This document shows positions 26,922 through 35,285 of a stretch of DNA of 64,000 bases, piece by piece. Positions within the stretch are counted from its first letter, which is position 1. Each line of letters starts with the position of its first letter. Below the pieces are notes generated by a model. It did not search any database and was not told the origin of the DNA. It was given only the letters and a program-made list of their open reading frames with translations. The DNA is from SCTM01 sp965279655 (GTDB taxonomy: Bacteria; Pseudomonadota; Alphaproteobacteria; Rhodospirillales; Rhodospirillaceae), in the NCBI GenBank assembly GCA_965279655.1, contig OZ257255.1, positions 3,596,001 through 3,660,000 on the forward strand, given 5' to 3'. A program made the translations under genes and the position numbers.

Positions 26922-27676
26922 AGACCACCATCGACGGTGACTTCCTGACCGTTGATCGCCGCGGCCGGATCGGAAGCAAGATAGGCGACGATCTCCGCGA
27001 TGTCGTCCACCTGGCCGACGCGGCGCAGCGGTGTTTTCGGCAGGATGAAATCCAGAAACTTCTGCGCGCCCTCTTTGCCCAGGGAGGCTTCCACCCCCTC
27101 TCCCCAGATCAAGCCGGGATGCAGCGAGAGCACGCGCACGTTCGAGCCGGCGGCGGCGAGATCGGCGGCGACGGCGCCGGAAAAGCCCGTCACGGCGGCT
27201 TTACTAGTGCCGTAGATGGTGTTGCGCGCGGCGGCGCGCAGGCCGGCGACGGAAGACACGTTGATGACGACACCGCCGGTGCGTTCCATCAACGGCAGCG
27301 CCGCTTTCAAGCTCAAAAAGCAGGAATCCAGGTTCACGCCGAGCAGGAACAGCAATTCATCGACGGCGAGTTCGCCGATGGGCCTGGCGACGGATTCACC
27401 GGCGTTGTTGACGAGAACGTCCAAGCGCCCCGCGATGCTTTCGACGTCGGCGATCGCTTTCGCCCAGGCGTCTTCGCTGGTGACATCGAGCGCGACGAAT
27501 GCCGCGCGGCCGCCGGCCTTGACGATATCGGCGACGATGGTATCGCCGAGGGGCTTCTTGCGGCCGGCGACCATCACATGCGCGCCGGCGCGCGCCAGCG
27601 TGATGGCGCATTGCTTGCCGATGCCGGAGGTGGCGCCGGTGACCATGCAGACCTTACCCGCGAGCTCACCCGCCAT
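26903..27676 (-). CDS. Short-chain dehydrogenase/reductase
   Basis: A classical SDR of 257 residues: TGATSGIG cofactor site, NNAG, catalytic Ser in NVSSVAG and Tyr/Lys in YGTSK. The basic residues after strand two (VAGRKKP) suggest NADP(H). It overlaps both neighbours, by 11 bp upstream (27666-27676) and 19 bp downstream, so the three SDR genes are translationally coupled. It may pair with the degenerate SDR encoded just upstream as a hetero-oligomer; that is inference. Confidence 0.9.
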   Translation of the reverse strand: MAGELAGKVCMVTGATSGIGKQCAITLARAGAHVMVAGRKKPLGDTIVADIVKAGGRAAFVALDVTSEDAWAKAIADVESIAGRLDVLVNNAGESVARPIGELAVDELLFLLGVNLDSCFLSLKAALPLMERTGGVVINVSSVAGLRAAARNTIYGTSKAAVTGFSGAVAADLAAAGSNVRVLSLHPGLIWGEGVEASLGKEGAQKFLDFILPKTPLRRVGQVDDIAEIVAYLASDPAAAINGQEVTVDGGLWLSYP

Positions 27677-28298
27677 GGGGGACCTCGCGCAGGACGAAGT
27701 TGGTGCCGGTCATGAAGGACGAACGCGGCGACGCCAGCACGCGCACGGCTTCGGCGACCTGCGTTGTCTGCGCCGCCATGGTGTGCGCTTCGACCCAATT
27801 GACGCGGATGACCGGATCGCTGCCGGCGCATTCCAGCGCCAGGCCCTGCATCATGTTCCCCAACGCCCGCGCCACGGTGCCGCGCGACACATCGCCGGGC
27901 ACGGGGGCGAGGTCACCCACGGCGATCAAGGAACCGCCGGTCGATTTCATCGCGGCGCTGGCGTGTTTCAGGCCGAGCCAGGGATGAACGATCTGCTGAA
28001 GCTGCCGGCGATGGAAGGCGGCGAGGGAAAGGTCACGGACCCCCGCGCGCAGCGCTGAGGGCAACCCAGTCACCAGGACGTCGAGGCGGCCGTGCTCACG
28101 CACAAAGTCATTCACGGCCGCGCGCCAATAGTCTTCCAGGCGTTTCGCCCCCGTCGGCAATTGCTCGGATGAAGCTTCGGGCCAGGGCACATCGCCGCGA
28201 ACCACAACGCGCATGTCCGGCGCGAGGGCGGCCTGGATGGCGGCGCCCACCGCGGGGTCATCGGCGACGATCAAGGCTGCGCGCGCGGCGTCGGACAT
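27666..28298 (-). CDS. Degenerate SDR-fold protein lacking catalytic residues
   Basis: A 210-residue protein that keeps SDR length and order (DVLVTGLPSALRAG in place of the NNAG strand, a C-terminal FMTGTNFVL resembling the FVTGQ-I-VDGG strand). It has no TGxxxGxG cofactor site, reading LIVADDPAVGAA instead. Its active-site helix reads SRGTVARALG, with no Tyr or Lys. It is the first gene of the three-SDR operon, divergent from the LysR gene. It may be a non-catalytic partner subunit or a decaying copy. ATG 28298 is preferred over the 11-codon-longer frame. Confidence 0.72.
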   Translation of the reverse strand: MSDAARAALIVADDPAVGAAIQAALAPDMRVVVRGDVPWPEASSEQLPTGAKRLEDYWRAAVNDFVREHGRLDVLVTGLPSALRAGVRDLSLAAFHRRQLQQIVHPWLGLKHASAAMKSTGGSLIAVGDLAPVPGDVSRGTVARALGNMMQGLALECAGSDPVIRVNWVEAHTMAAQTTQVAEAVRVLASPRSSFMTGTNFVLREVPHGG

Positions 28299-28332
28299 GG
28301 CTCTCCTCGCGAGGCGGCGACCTTGACACACA

Positions 28333-28378
28333 GTTGCATAGGTCGCAACAATCCGACTTTGCGTTACCTCTTACGCAA
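28333..28378. promoter_or_regulatory. Candidate LysR operator region
   Basis: Two dyads lie in the 89-bp gap between the divergent SDR operon and the lysR gene. They are GTTGC-N7-GCAAC at 28333-28349 and TTGCGT-N8-ACGCAA at 28359-28378. LysR-type regulators commonly bind interrupted dyads in just such divergent gaps, so these are candidate recognition and activation sites. The second lies 9 bp before the regulator's own start codon, compatible with autorepression. Confidence 0.55.
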
Positions 28379-28387
28379 TGTTGATCC

Positions 28388-29302
28388 GTGAATATCCAGC
28401 ATCTCCGCCATCTGCTCGCGGTCGCCAAGTACGGCAACCTTCTGCATGCCGCGCGCGAACTGAACATCAGCCAGTCCGGCTTGAGCCGCAGTATCAGCGG
28501 GCTTGAGTCGCTGCTAGGGGTGGAACTGTTTGTGCGCCGCGCGCGCGGCGTGGCGCTGACCGATGCGGGCCGGGACTTCCTGCGCCGCGCCCAGGCGATC
28601 CTCAACGAATACGAACGCGCCACCGCGGAACTCAACGCGGTGAAGGACATGCGCTCGGGCAGCATGTCGATCGGGATCAACCATTCCTTCGCGCACTACA
28701 TCACGCCGGCGGTGATCGTCGACATCCTGCGCAGGGCCGCGCACCTCGAGATCCACGTGGCGACGCATAATTACTATGAACTGATCGAGAACCTGCTGGC
28801 GAACCGGTATGACTTCGGCATGTCGGTGTACTTCAAGTCCGAGATGCACCCGGAGTTGACCTACGAAGACCTGTTCCCGTTCGAGTCCATGGTGTTCTGC
28901 AACGCGCGCCACCCGCTGGCGAAAGCCAAGCAGGTGACGCCGGCGGACTTGAGCAAGGGACGCTGGGCGTTGCTGGAAGGCAAGGGCGCGCGGGACGGCT
29001 TCGAATACTTCTTCCGGCAGCATGCCGTGCCGGAGCCGCCGGTCGCGTTGCAATCCGCGTCGCTGACGCTGCTGGCGAGCGTGGTTTCGCAAATCGATCT
29101 CCTGACCGTTCTGCCGCGCGAAGTGTCCCTGGTGGAATTCGCCGAGGGGCACACCTTGCAGATGCTCAAGATCGGCAAGCCGTTCGCCGTCGCCCACTAC
29201 GGCCTGATCTACCGCACGGACAGCGCGCGCCCGCCGATTGTCGATGAATTCACCTCGCTGCTCAAAAGTCACGTAGCCCGGTTCCGCGGAGGCCTGAAGT
29301 GA
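28388..29302 (+). CDS. LysR-family transcriptional regulator
   Basis: A 304-residue regulator with an N-terminal winged helix (HLLAVAKYGNLLHAARELNI, SQSGLSRSI) and a C-terminal periplasmic-binding-like effector domain. It starts at a GTG with no strong ribosome site. It is divergent from the three-SDR operon, and its stop overlaps the GTG of the MFS gene, so it is co-transcribed with MFS-SDR-MFS. The likely inducer is a substrate or intermediate of the local pathway, and both divergent units are its probable targets. Confidence 0.9.
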   Translation: MNIQHLRHLLAVAKYGNLLHAARELNISQSGLSRSISGLESLLGVELFVRRARGVALTDAGRDFLRRAQAILNEYERATAELNAVKDMRSGSMSIGINHSFAHYITPAVIVDILRRAAHLEIHVATHNYYELIENLLANRYDFGMSVYFKSEMHPELTYEDLFPFESMVFCNARHPLAKAKQVTPADLSKGRWALLEGKGARDGFEYFFRQHAVPEPPVALQSASLTLLASVVSQIDLLTVLPREVSLVEFAEGHTLQMLKIGKPFAVAHYGLIYRTDSARPPIVDEFTSLLKSHVARFRGGLK

Positions 29303-30519
29303 GCGCGTGGCAGAAGAATTATGGATGGGTGATCGTCACCGCGCTGTTGTTGCTGCTGATGGTGGTGCAAGGCATCGTCGCGGCGGGCATTTCAACTTTC
29401 GATGCGCGCATCATCGCCGACCTGGGCGTGACCCGCGGCGGCCTGAAGTTCCGCGACCTGGTGCAGATTTTTTCCGCCGGCACGGCGGGCATCTGCATCG
29501 GCTATCTCACCGTGTTCATCAAGCCAAAGCGCCTGATCCTGATTGGGCTCGCGCTGTTTGTGGTGTGCTTGCTGCTCTATTCCAAGGTCACGGCCCTGTG
29601 GATGATCTATTCCATCCATGTGGTCATGGGCTTCTGCTACTCCTCCGCTCACGTCGTGATCGTGGTCCTGATCGTGCGGCAGTGGTTCCCGGAACGGCAG
29701 GCGATCCCCATCGGCATCACCTTGTCCGGCGCGAGCCTGGGCATGGGGTTGTTCCCGCAGATCGTCGTGCAACTGATGCAAGCCTATGACTGGCGCACGG
29801 CCATGGCGTCGCTGGCGATCTTTCCGCTGGTACTGATCCCGATCATGGCGTTTTTCGTGAAAGAGCCAGTGGGAGCGACCACGCCGGCCGCCGCATCCAC
29901 GGCGGCCACCGCACCGCCGGCGGATGCGAAAATGCCGCCGCTGGGGTCGATCATCTTCCTGGCAATCGCGTCCTTCGGGATTTTCTACGCCGCCGCGTCT
30001 TTCATCTTCCATACGTTCCTGAATCTGAAGGATCAGAACTTCAGCGAGCAATCCGCCGCGACGGGCGTGTCGCTGATCTTTCTCACCGGGCTCGCGGGCA
30101 AGTTCATCTCCGGCTTCCTCGCCGAAAAGTGGGGCACACGCAACGTATGGCTCGCCCACCAGATCACGCTGCTGATCGGCGCACTGATGATCACTTTCGC
30201 CGGAATCGATTTCGTGTGGGCGGCGCTGTTCTGCCTGGGCTTCGGCTGGGGCGGATGCTTCTCGCTGACACAGGTGATGCTCGCCGAGCAATTCTCCGGC
30301 CCGATGCTGGGGCGTCTGACCGGTTGGTTCATCGCCTTCGAAGGTCTTGGCAGCGGCAGCGGTAGTTGGCTGACGGGCGTGATGTTCGACGCTTTCGGCG
30401 GTTACCGCGTGCCGTTCCTGGTGTGCAATGCCTTCCTGGTGGCGTCGATCATCGCCACGCTGTTCTTGAAACGATACGAAAACGCCCGCGCCGCGCGGGA
30501 AGCGGGGGCACATGCCTGA
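29299..30519 (+). CDS. MFS transporter, oxalate/formate-antiporter (monocarboxylate)-like
   Basis: A 406-residue, 12-helix major facilitator protein of the group that includes OxlT and monocarboxylate carriers. The N-terminal helix is followed by the GLKFRD loop, also found in the transporter at 36079, so the two are paralogues. A flexible Ala/Thr/Pro-rich linker (about 192-215) separates the two six-helix halves. The GTG start overlaps the lysR stop (GTGA), and the 3' end overlaps the next SDR start by 8 bp. It probably carries an organic acid substrate or product. Confidence 0.88.
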   Translation: MSAWQKNYGWVIVTALLLLLMVVQGIVAAGISTFDARIIADLGVTRGGLKFRDLVQIFSAGTAGICIGYLTVFIKPKRLILIGLALFVVCLLLYSKVTALWMIYSIHVVMGFCYSSAHVVIVVLIVRQWFPERQAIPIGITLSGASLGMGLFPQIVVQLMQAYDWRTAMASLAIFPLVLIPIMAFFVKEPVGATTPAAASTAATAPPADAKMPPLGSIIFLAIASFGIFYAAASFIFHTFLNLKDQNFSEQSAATGVSLIFLTGLAGKFISGFLAEKWGTRNVWLAHQITLLIGALMITFAGIDFVWAALFCLGFGWGGCFSLTQVMLAEQFSGPMLGRLTGWFIAFEGLGSGSGSWLTGVMFDAFGGYRVPFLVCNAFLVASIIATLFLKRYENARAAREAGAHA

Positions 30520-31240
30520 TCTGGCATTGGTGACAGGCGGCGGCCGCGGCATCGGGGCAGCGACATCGGTCGCGCTGGCGGCGCAGGGTTATCGCGTGAT
30601 CGTCACCGATGTGCTGGTGAAGGAAGGCCAAGCCGTCGCCGCGCAGATCGTCGCGAACGGCGGGCAGGCAGAGTTTCACGAACTCGACGTGACCAGCACG
30701 GAACGCGTGAACGCGGTGATCGCGGCGGCGGAAAAAAAGCATGGCGCGTTCAGACTGTTGGTGAACAACGCGGGCTTCGTGAATCCAACGCCCTTGGACA
30801 AGCTCGACGACGATCAGTGGGACAAGGTGCTGGACGCCAATCTCAAAGGCATGCTGCGCGTGTGCCGCGCGGCCGCGCCGAGGATGATCGCGGCGAAGCG
30901 CGGCGGCAACGTTGTGTGTCTCTCCTCCATCGCCGGCTACACCGTGGGATGGGAAGGCCGGCTGGCCTACTCCGCCTCCAAGGCGGGGATCGCCGGCTTC
31001 GTGAAGAGCCTGGCGATGGAACTCGGCCCCCACAACATCCGCGTCAACGGCATCGCGCCGGCGGGATTGCACACCACCGCCGATCAAGTTCCGCTGCGCC
31101 GCGTGGGGACACCGGAAGACATCGCAAATGTGGTGGTGATGCTGGCCTCGCCGGCGGCGAGCTTCATCACCGCCCAGGTGATCAATGTGGACGGCGGCTT
31201 CTCCATGAAGCTGTTCCGCGAAGACACTTTTAGAAAATGA
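30512..31240 (+). CDS. Short-chain dehydrogenase/reductase
   Basis: A classical SDR of 242 residues: TGGGRGIG cofactor site, NNAGFV, catalytic Ser in LSSIAG and Tyr/Lys in YSASK, and a C-terminal NVDGG strand. Asp after strand two (VTDVLVK) favours NAD(H). It is embedded between two MFS genes with overlapping ends (8 bp upstream, ATGA downstream), so its substrate is probably carried by one of them. Confidence 0.91.
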   Translation: MPDLALVTGGGRGIGAATSVALAAQGYRVIVTDVLVKEGQAVAAQIVANGGQAEFHELDVTSTERVNAVIAAAEKKHGAFRLLVNNAGFVNPTPLDKLDDDQWDKVLDANLKGMLRVCRAAAPRMIAAKRGGNVVCLSSIAGYTVGWEGRLAYSASKAGIAGFVKSLAMELGPHNIRVNGIAPAGLHTTADQVPLRRVGTPEDIANVVVMLASPAASFITAQVINVDGGFSMKLFREDTFRK

Positions 31241-32493
31241 GCGGGCTCTTCCAAGCCCTCGACCGGCAACGGGGCCCGGCACTGGGCATCCTGTTCTGTG
31301 TGTCGACGCTCAATTTCCTCGACCGCTACATGTTCGGCATTTTGCTGCCGCAGATCAAAAACGAACTCCATCTCAGCGACACGGAACTGGGCTTCGTGAC
31401 CGGCACGGCCTTCGCCCTGTTCTACGCCACCATGGGCGTACCGATCGCGCGCATCGCCGACCGCACGTCGCGCCGCAATGTGCTGGCGATTGCCGTGGGC
31501 GCGTGGAGCGGCGTGGTGGCGCTGACCGGCTTGGTGCAGAACTTCTGGCAGCTCGCCATTGCGCGCGTGTTCATGGGACTGGGCGAAGCGGGGGCGACGC
31601 CGCCGTCCCACGCCATCATCGGCGACATGTTCCCCAAGACGACACGCGCGAGTGCGCTGGCGATCTATGGCCTCGGCTCGCCGGTGGGATTGATGCTGGG
31701 CTTCATCCTGGGCGGATGGATCTCGCAAAACTATGGATGGCGGGCGGCCCTGCTGGCGTTCGGCGTTCCCGGCGCAGCGCTGGCGGTGATCGTACGCCTG
31801 TTCCTGCGCGAACCGGCCCGCGCAGCGGCGCCCGCGGATGCGCCGAATCTTGGGGCCGTGGTGGCGAGCCTGCTAAAGCGCCCGGCATTCGTACACAACA
31901 CCATCGGCGGCGCGCTCTACGCGCTGCTGGGCCTGGGCACCATCGCCTGGGCGCCGTCGTTCTTCGCCCGCGTGCACCACATGCCGATCGCGAAGGTGGG
32001 CCTGTTCCTGGCGCTGGTGCTGGGGTCCTCGCAGATTTGCGGCATGCTGACCGGGGGCTTCCTGTCCGACCGGCTCGCCGCGAAAGACTCGCGTTGGTAC
32101 ATGTGGGTCTGTGCGCTGGCCGTGATTTGCGCCGGGCCGTTCTTCGCGCTCACCTTCCTGTGGCCGACAGCGGAGATGTCGCTGGTGTGGATGTTCTTCC
32201 CGTTCTTCCTGGGTCAGATCAAGTTCGGTCCACAGAGCGCGGTGACCCAGGGCATCGCGGGCCCGGAACGCCGTGCCGTGGCGGCGGCGGTGTTCTTTCT
32301 GGTGAACGGATTGGCGGGCGGCTTCGGCGCGCAGCTGATCGGCATCCTGTCGGATGCCTTGAAGGCCGACTATGGCGACCGCGCCATCGGCGTGGCCATC
32401 ACCGGCATCGCCGTGGTGACGTCGATCTGGGCGGCGATCCACTTCATGTTGGCGGCGCGCACGGTACGCGCGGACTTCGCGACGTCGCAGTAG
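31237..32493 (+). CDS. MFS transporter, spinster-like/anion:cation symporter type
   Basis: A 418-residue, 12-helix major facilitator protein. It has NFLDRYMFGILLPQI in helix 1, the loop-2/3 motif RIADRTSRRNVL, and FMGLGEAGATPPSHAIIGDMF, which is typical of spinster-like and hexuronate/aromatic-acid carriers. It is the last gene of the lysR operon and starts within the SDR stop codon (ATGA). Downstream a nested palindrome separates it from a convergent bicupin gene. Confidence 0.88.
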   Translation: MSGLFQALDRQRGPALGILFCVSTLNFLDRYMFGILLPQIKNELHLSDTELGFVTGTAFALFYATMGVPIARIADRTSRRNVLAIAVGAWSGVVALTGLVQNFWQLAIARVFMGLGEAGATPPSHAIIGDMFPKTTRASALAIYGLGSPVGLMLGFILGGWISQNYGWRAALLAFGVPGAALAVIVRLFLREPARAAAPADAPNLGAVVASLLKRPAFVHNTIGGALYALLGLGTIAWAPSFFARVHHMPIAKVGLFLALVLGSSQICGMLTGGFLSDRLAAKDSRWYMWVCALAVICAGPFFALTFLWPTAEMSLVWMFFPFFLGQIKFGPQSAVTQGIAGPERRAVAAAVFFLVNGLAGGFGAQLIGILSDALKADYGDRAIGVAITGIAVVTSIWAAIHFMLAARTVRADFATSQ

Positions 32494-32507
32494 ATCCTCA
32501 CTTCTCC

Positions 32508-32645
32508 ATTGTCACCCCGGACAAGCCGAGCTGCAGCGAGGCGCGATCCGGGGTCCAGGGTAGTGAAACAGCAACCTGGGTGGTTCGTGCGCGTCACCCT
32601 GGATCCCGGATGTCGGCGCTAACGCGCCTCCTCCGGGATGACAAT
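32508..32645. repeat. Nested palindromic repeat between convergent genes
   Basis: The outer arms ATTGTCACCCCGGA (32508-32521) and TCCGGGATGACAAT (32632-32645) pair with one mismatch. The inner arms ATCCGGGGTCCAGGGT (32546-32561) and ACCCTGGATCCCGGAT (32596-32611) also pair with one mismatch. The whole can fold into a long cruciform or RNA stem and resembles dispersed palindromic elements common in alphaproteobacterial genomes. It occupies the gap between two convergent genes and could terminate both. Confidence 0.8.
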
Positions 32646-32668
32646 TGAGGATGACGTCTGCGAACGCG

Positions 32669-33436
32669 CTAGTGGCTGACCGGCGTGAGGCCGATGGGGC
32701 CGCCGAAATTCACGTAGGCCGTGCCACCGGTTTTGCTGGCGAGCGTCTTCGGCGCTTGGCCGGGCGGGAAGAAGCCATAGAAATGGCGACTGTAGGCGAC
32801 GCCATCAACCTCGAGCGCGCCGTCGAGCACGAAGAGTTCGAGATAACTATCGTTCACCTGCGCGGGCAGCGTCGTCGTCCAATCCTTCGGCGCGCGCAGG
32901 AAAGCCGTGCCTTCGCCGGTGGCGGGATCGGCGCTGAGCGCGCACCAAGCCACCGGCGTCGCGCTCGAACCCCAGAGGTGCGGTGTCGCACCGCGTTCCT
33001 TGAACGGATCACCGAAGGCGGCAGCCGCGCGCGGCGGCGGATTTCCATCGATGGGATAGAGATCGTCGCCTTTCGGCTCGGGCACGAGATTGACATCGAG
33101 GTCGCGCCCGACACGCGACAGGAACCAGGACTCTTCCGGCACGTTGCTTTTGAAGCCGTGAACGGTCTTCGGGGGATGGAAAAGATAGGCGCTCGGCACC
33201 ACCCAACGTTTGCCGTCGAAGGTGAAGCGGCCATACACGCCGAGAAGTTCCTCATAGGTGTGATGGTAGTGGGCCACCGTAGGCGCCGTGTAGCCTTCGG
33301 ACGGGTTCATGCGCTGCAACGCCGTGCGCGCGCCGGTCTCCTGGTCGCGGCTGAGCAGCTTGGAATGCAAGCCCGGCGGACCCAGCGGCTTCCATTCCAT
33401 GGCGTCGACATCGAGGGCGGTGATCAGCGGGCGCAT
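32669..33436 (-). CDS. Bicupin protein, paralogue of the 24332 gene
   Basis: A 255-residue two-domain cupin. It shares GARTALQ, YTAPTVAHYH, TVHGFKS, EESWFLSR and AYVNFGGP with the protein at 24332. The first barrel keeps the metal-ligand type pattern HYHHTYEELL. In the second barrel the ligand histidines are largely lost (NDSYLELFVLDG), so only one barrel may bind metal. It is a single-gene minus-strand unit, divergent from another bicupin gene at 33514. The function is unknown: dioxygenase, isomerase or ligand-binding roles are all possible. Confidence 0.84.
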   Translation of the reverse strand: MRPLITALDVDAMEWKPLGPPGLHSKLLSRDQETGARTALQRMNPSEGYTAPTVAHYHHTYEELLGVYGRFTFDGKRWVVPSAYLFHPPKTVHGFKSNVPEESWFLSRVGRDLDVNLVPEPKGDDLYPIDGNPPPRAAAAFGDPFKERGATPHLWGSSATPVAWCALSADPATGEGTAFLRAPKDWTTTLPAQVNDSYLELFVLDGALEVDGVAYSRHFYGFFPPGQAPKTLASKTGGTAYVNFGGPIGLTPVSH

Positions 33437-33513
33437 GATTTACAAATCATCTGGTGCAAAGCGGTTGAGCCGTCGTATCACATTTCACCCCTCTAACTTA
33501 AGCGGTGAACGCC

Positions 33514-34278
33514 ATGAATGCGACACCCCTGCCCCGCATCCGCATTGACGATTTGGAATGGGAAGTGCTTGGCACGCATGGCTTGCGGCGCAAGGTGCTG
33601 GCATTCGATCCGAGCGACCAGCATGTGACATCGCTGGTGGACATCCCGCGCGGGTGGCATGGCGGCGGGGTCGCGCATTTCCATCACGCCTTCGAGGAAG
33701 TCTACATGGTCGGCGGGTCCGTCACGGTCGGCGGCACGCACTACTGGCATGCGGGGGACTACTTCTATCGTCCGGCGATGATCGTGCATGGGCATGACGA
33801 GCGCTCGGAGGAAGGCGCGCGGGCGCTGATCCGCAGCGACGGGCCGCTGGAGCTGCTGTTGATCCACAAGCCGGCGGAGCCGGACGAGTATTCGCTGGAG
33901 CCCATCAAGGACGGCCGCGGGCATGTGTATGACGTCACGCCGTCGGAGCTGGCATGGACGACGTCGCCCGACCTCCCCAACGGCTGGCGTATGAAGGTGC
34001 TGAGCGCGGATCAGACCACGGGCACGCGCACGTACATGGCCGAGGTGCCGGCGGGTTGGACTGGCGACGGCTCGACCAAGCGCCCGGCGCCATGGGAAGC
34101 GACCGTGCTGAAAGGCGCGCTGAAAGGTGCGTCGCATACCTATGCGGCCGGGGACTACAGCTATGGTCCCGGCGGGCGCGAGTGCTTCGACGCGGAGTCC
34201 AGCACGGACGGCGCGACGCTGCTGGTGTGGGAATTCCCGCGAGATCGAAAGTCGTTCGCATGCGCGCCGCGCGGCTAA
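33514..34278 (+). CDS. Bicupin protein
   Basis: A 254-residue two-cupin protein. Barrel one has VAHFHHAFEEVYMVGG and MIVHGHDE, a full set of likely metal ligands. Barrel two (around TVLKGALKGASHTYAAGDY) has lost them. The fold is the same as in the other local bicupins but the sequence is more distant. I chose ATG 33514, preceded by GGTGA; a GTG three codons earlier is possible. The 3' end overlaps the zinc-type dehydrogenase start by 19 bp, so the two are co-expressed and probably act in succession. Confidence 0.82.
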   Translation: MNATPLPRIRIDDLEWEVLGTHGLRRKVLAFDPSDQHVTSLVDIPRGWHGGGVAHFHHAFEEVYMVGGSVTVGGTHYWHAGDYFYRPAMIVHGHDERSEEGARALIRSDGPLELLLIHKPAEPDEYSLEPIKDGRGHVYDVTPSELAWTTSPDLPNGWRMKVLSADQTTGTRTYMAEVPAGWTGDGSTKRPAPWEATVLKGALKGASHTYAAGDYSYGPGGRECFDAESSTDGATLLVWEFPRDRKSFACAPRG

Positions 34279-35285
34279 CCCGCAAAGAGCATATCGAGAT
34301 CCTCGACCTGCCGGTGCCGGACATCGCGCCGGACGAGGCCCTGGTGCGGGTGATCGCTTACGGGCCCTATGGCACGGACCTCGGCCACTACCTCGACCGT
34401 GACGACCGCTATGTCGACGATTATCCCATCGGCATCGGCGCGGACTTCTCCGGCATTGTCGCCAAGATCGGCGCCGCGGTGACGAACGTGGCCGTGGGCG
34501 ACCGCGTGTCCGCGCTGGCGCTGGCCCATTGCGGCAAGTGCGCCAACTGCAGGCGCGGCAAGACCAACCTGTGCCTGGACTACAGCTTCTACATGGGCGA
34601 CCGGCAGATCTGTTGCCAGGAGTTCACGGTGGTCCCGGCGCGTAAACTGGCGAAGCTGCCGGACAACGTGACCTTCGACGACGGCGCGATGCTGGCCGGA
34701 GTGGTGGAGACCTTGAACGGCTTCGAGATCATGGGCGTGAAGCCCGGAGATACGATGGCCATCGTCGGCGTCGGCGCCATGGGGTTGGCGGCTGTGGGAA
34801 CGGCGGTGGCGCTGGGGCTCGATGTGGTCGCCTTCGGCGGACGCGGCGCGCGGGCGACGCTGGCGAAAACGCTCGGCGCGCGCGCGGTGATTCCGCTCAA
34901 AAGCTATGACGAGAACATCGCGCCGGCGGCGTTGGCGCTGTCCCCCGGCGGGTACAAATTCGTGTTCGAGTCCACCGTGACCCAATGGGGCATGAAGCTC
35001 GCGTTCGATATCGCGGCGCTCGAGGCCCGCGTCGCGCTGACGGGCGGCGGCCAAGTGCCGATCAACGGCTGGGATGTGACCCAGAAGGAACTGCGCATCG
35101 TTGGCGTGCGCGCGGGCCATCACCAGACGCAGGCGCATGCCTTGATCGCGGCCGGCAAGCTCGACCTGAAGCCGACCATCGGCGCGCGCTTCCCGCTGGA
35201 GCACACGGACGACGCGTTCAAGCTGCTCGCCAGCCCGAAGGCGGCGGACATCGGCCGCGTCATCATCGACGTGGGTAAGCCTTAG
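34260..35285 (+). CDS. Medium-chain dehydrogenase lacking catalytic-zinc ligands
   Basis: A 341-residue zinc-type alcohol dehydrogenase homologue. The structural zinc site is complete (C91, C94, C97, C105). The catalytic zinc ligands are replaced: Tyr37 stands at the Cys position (GPYGTD), and the GHE motif reads G-A61-D62. The nucleotide site is VGVGAMG. It may therefore use another reduction mechanism, as in zinc-free quinone oxidoreductase or reductase branches. The start at 34260 fits the family N terminus; a longer open frame overlapping the cupin gene is spurious. Its stop overlaps the convergent SDR stop by 4 bp. Confidence 0.86.
   Translation: MRAARLTRKEHIEILDLPVPDIAPDEALVRVIAYGPYGTDLGHYLDRDDRYVDDYPIGIGADFSGIVAKIGAAVTNVAVGDRVSALALAHCGKCANCRRGKTNLCLDYSFYMGDRQICCQEFTVVPARKLAKLPDNVTFDDGAMLAGVVETLNGFEIMGVKPGDTMAIVGVGAMGLAAVGTAVALGLDVVAFGGRGARATLAKTLGARAVIPLKSYDENIAPAALALSPGGYKFVFESTVTQWGMKLAFDIAALEARVALTGGGQVPINGWDVTQKELRIVGVRAGHHQTQAHALIAAGKLDLKPTIGARFPLEHTDDAFKLLASPKAADIGRVIIDVGKP

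Noticed and set aside
33954..34259. 5' extension of the dehydrogenase frame
   Set aside because: The extra 102 codons overlap the bicupin gene and encode Arg/Gly-rich non-family sequence; the dehydrogenase homology begins at 34260.
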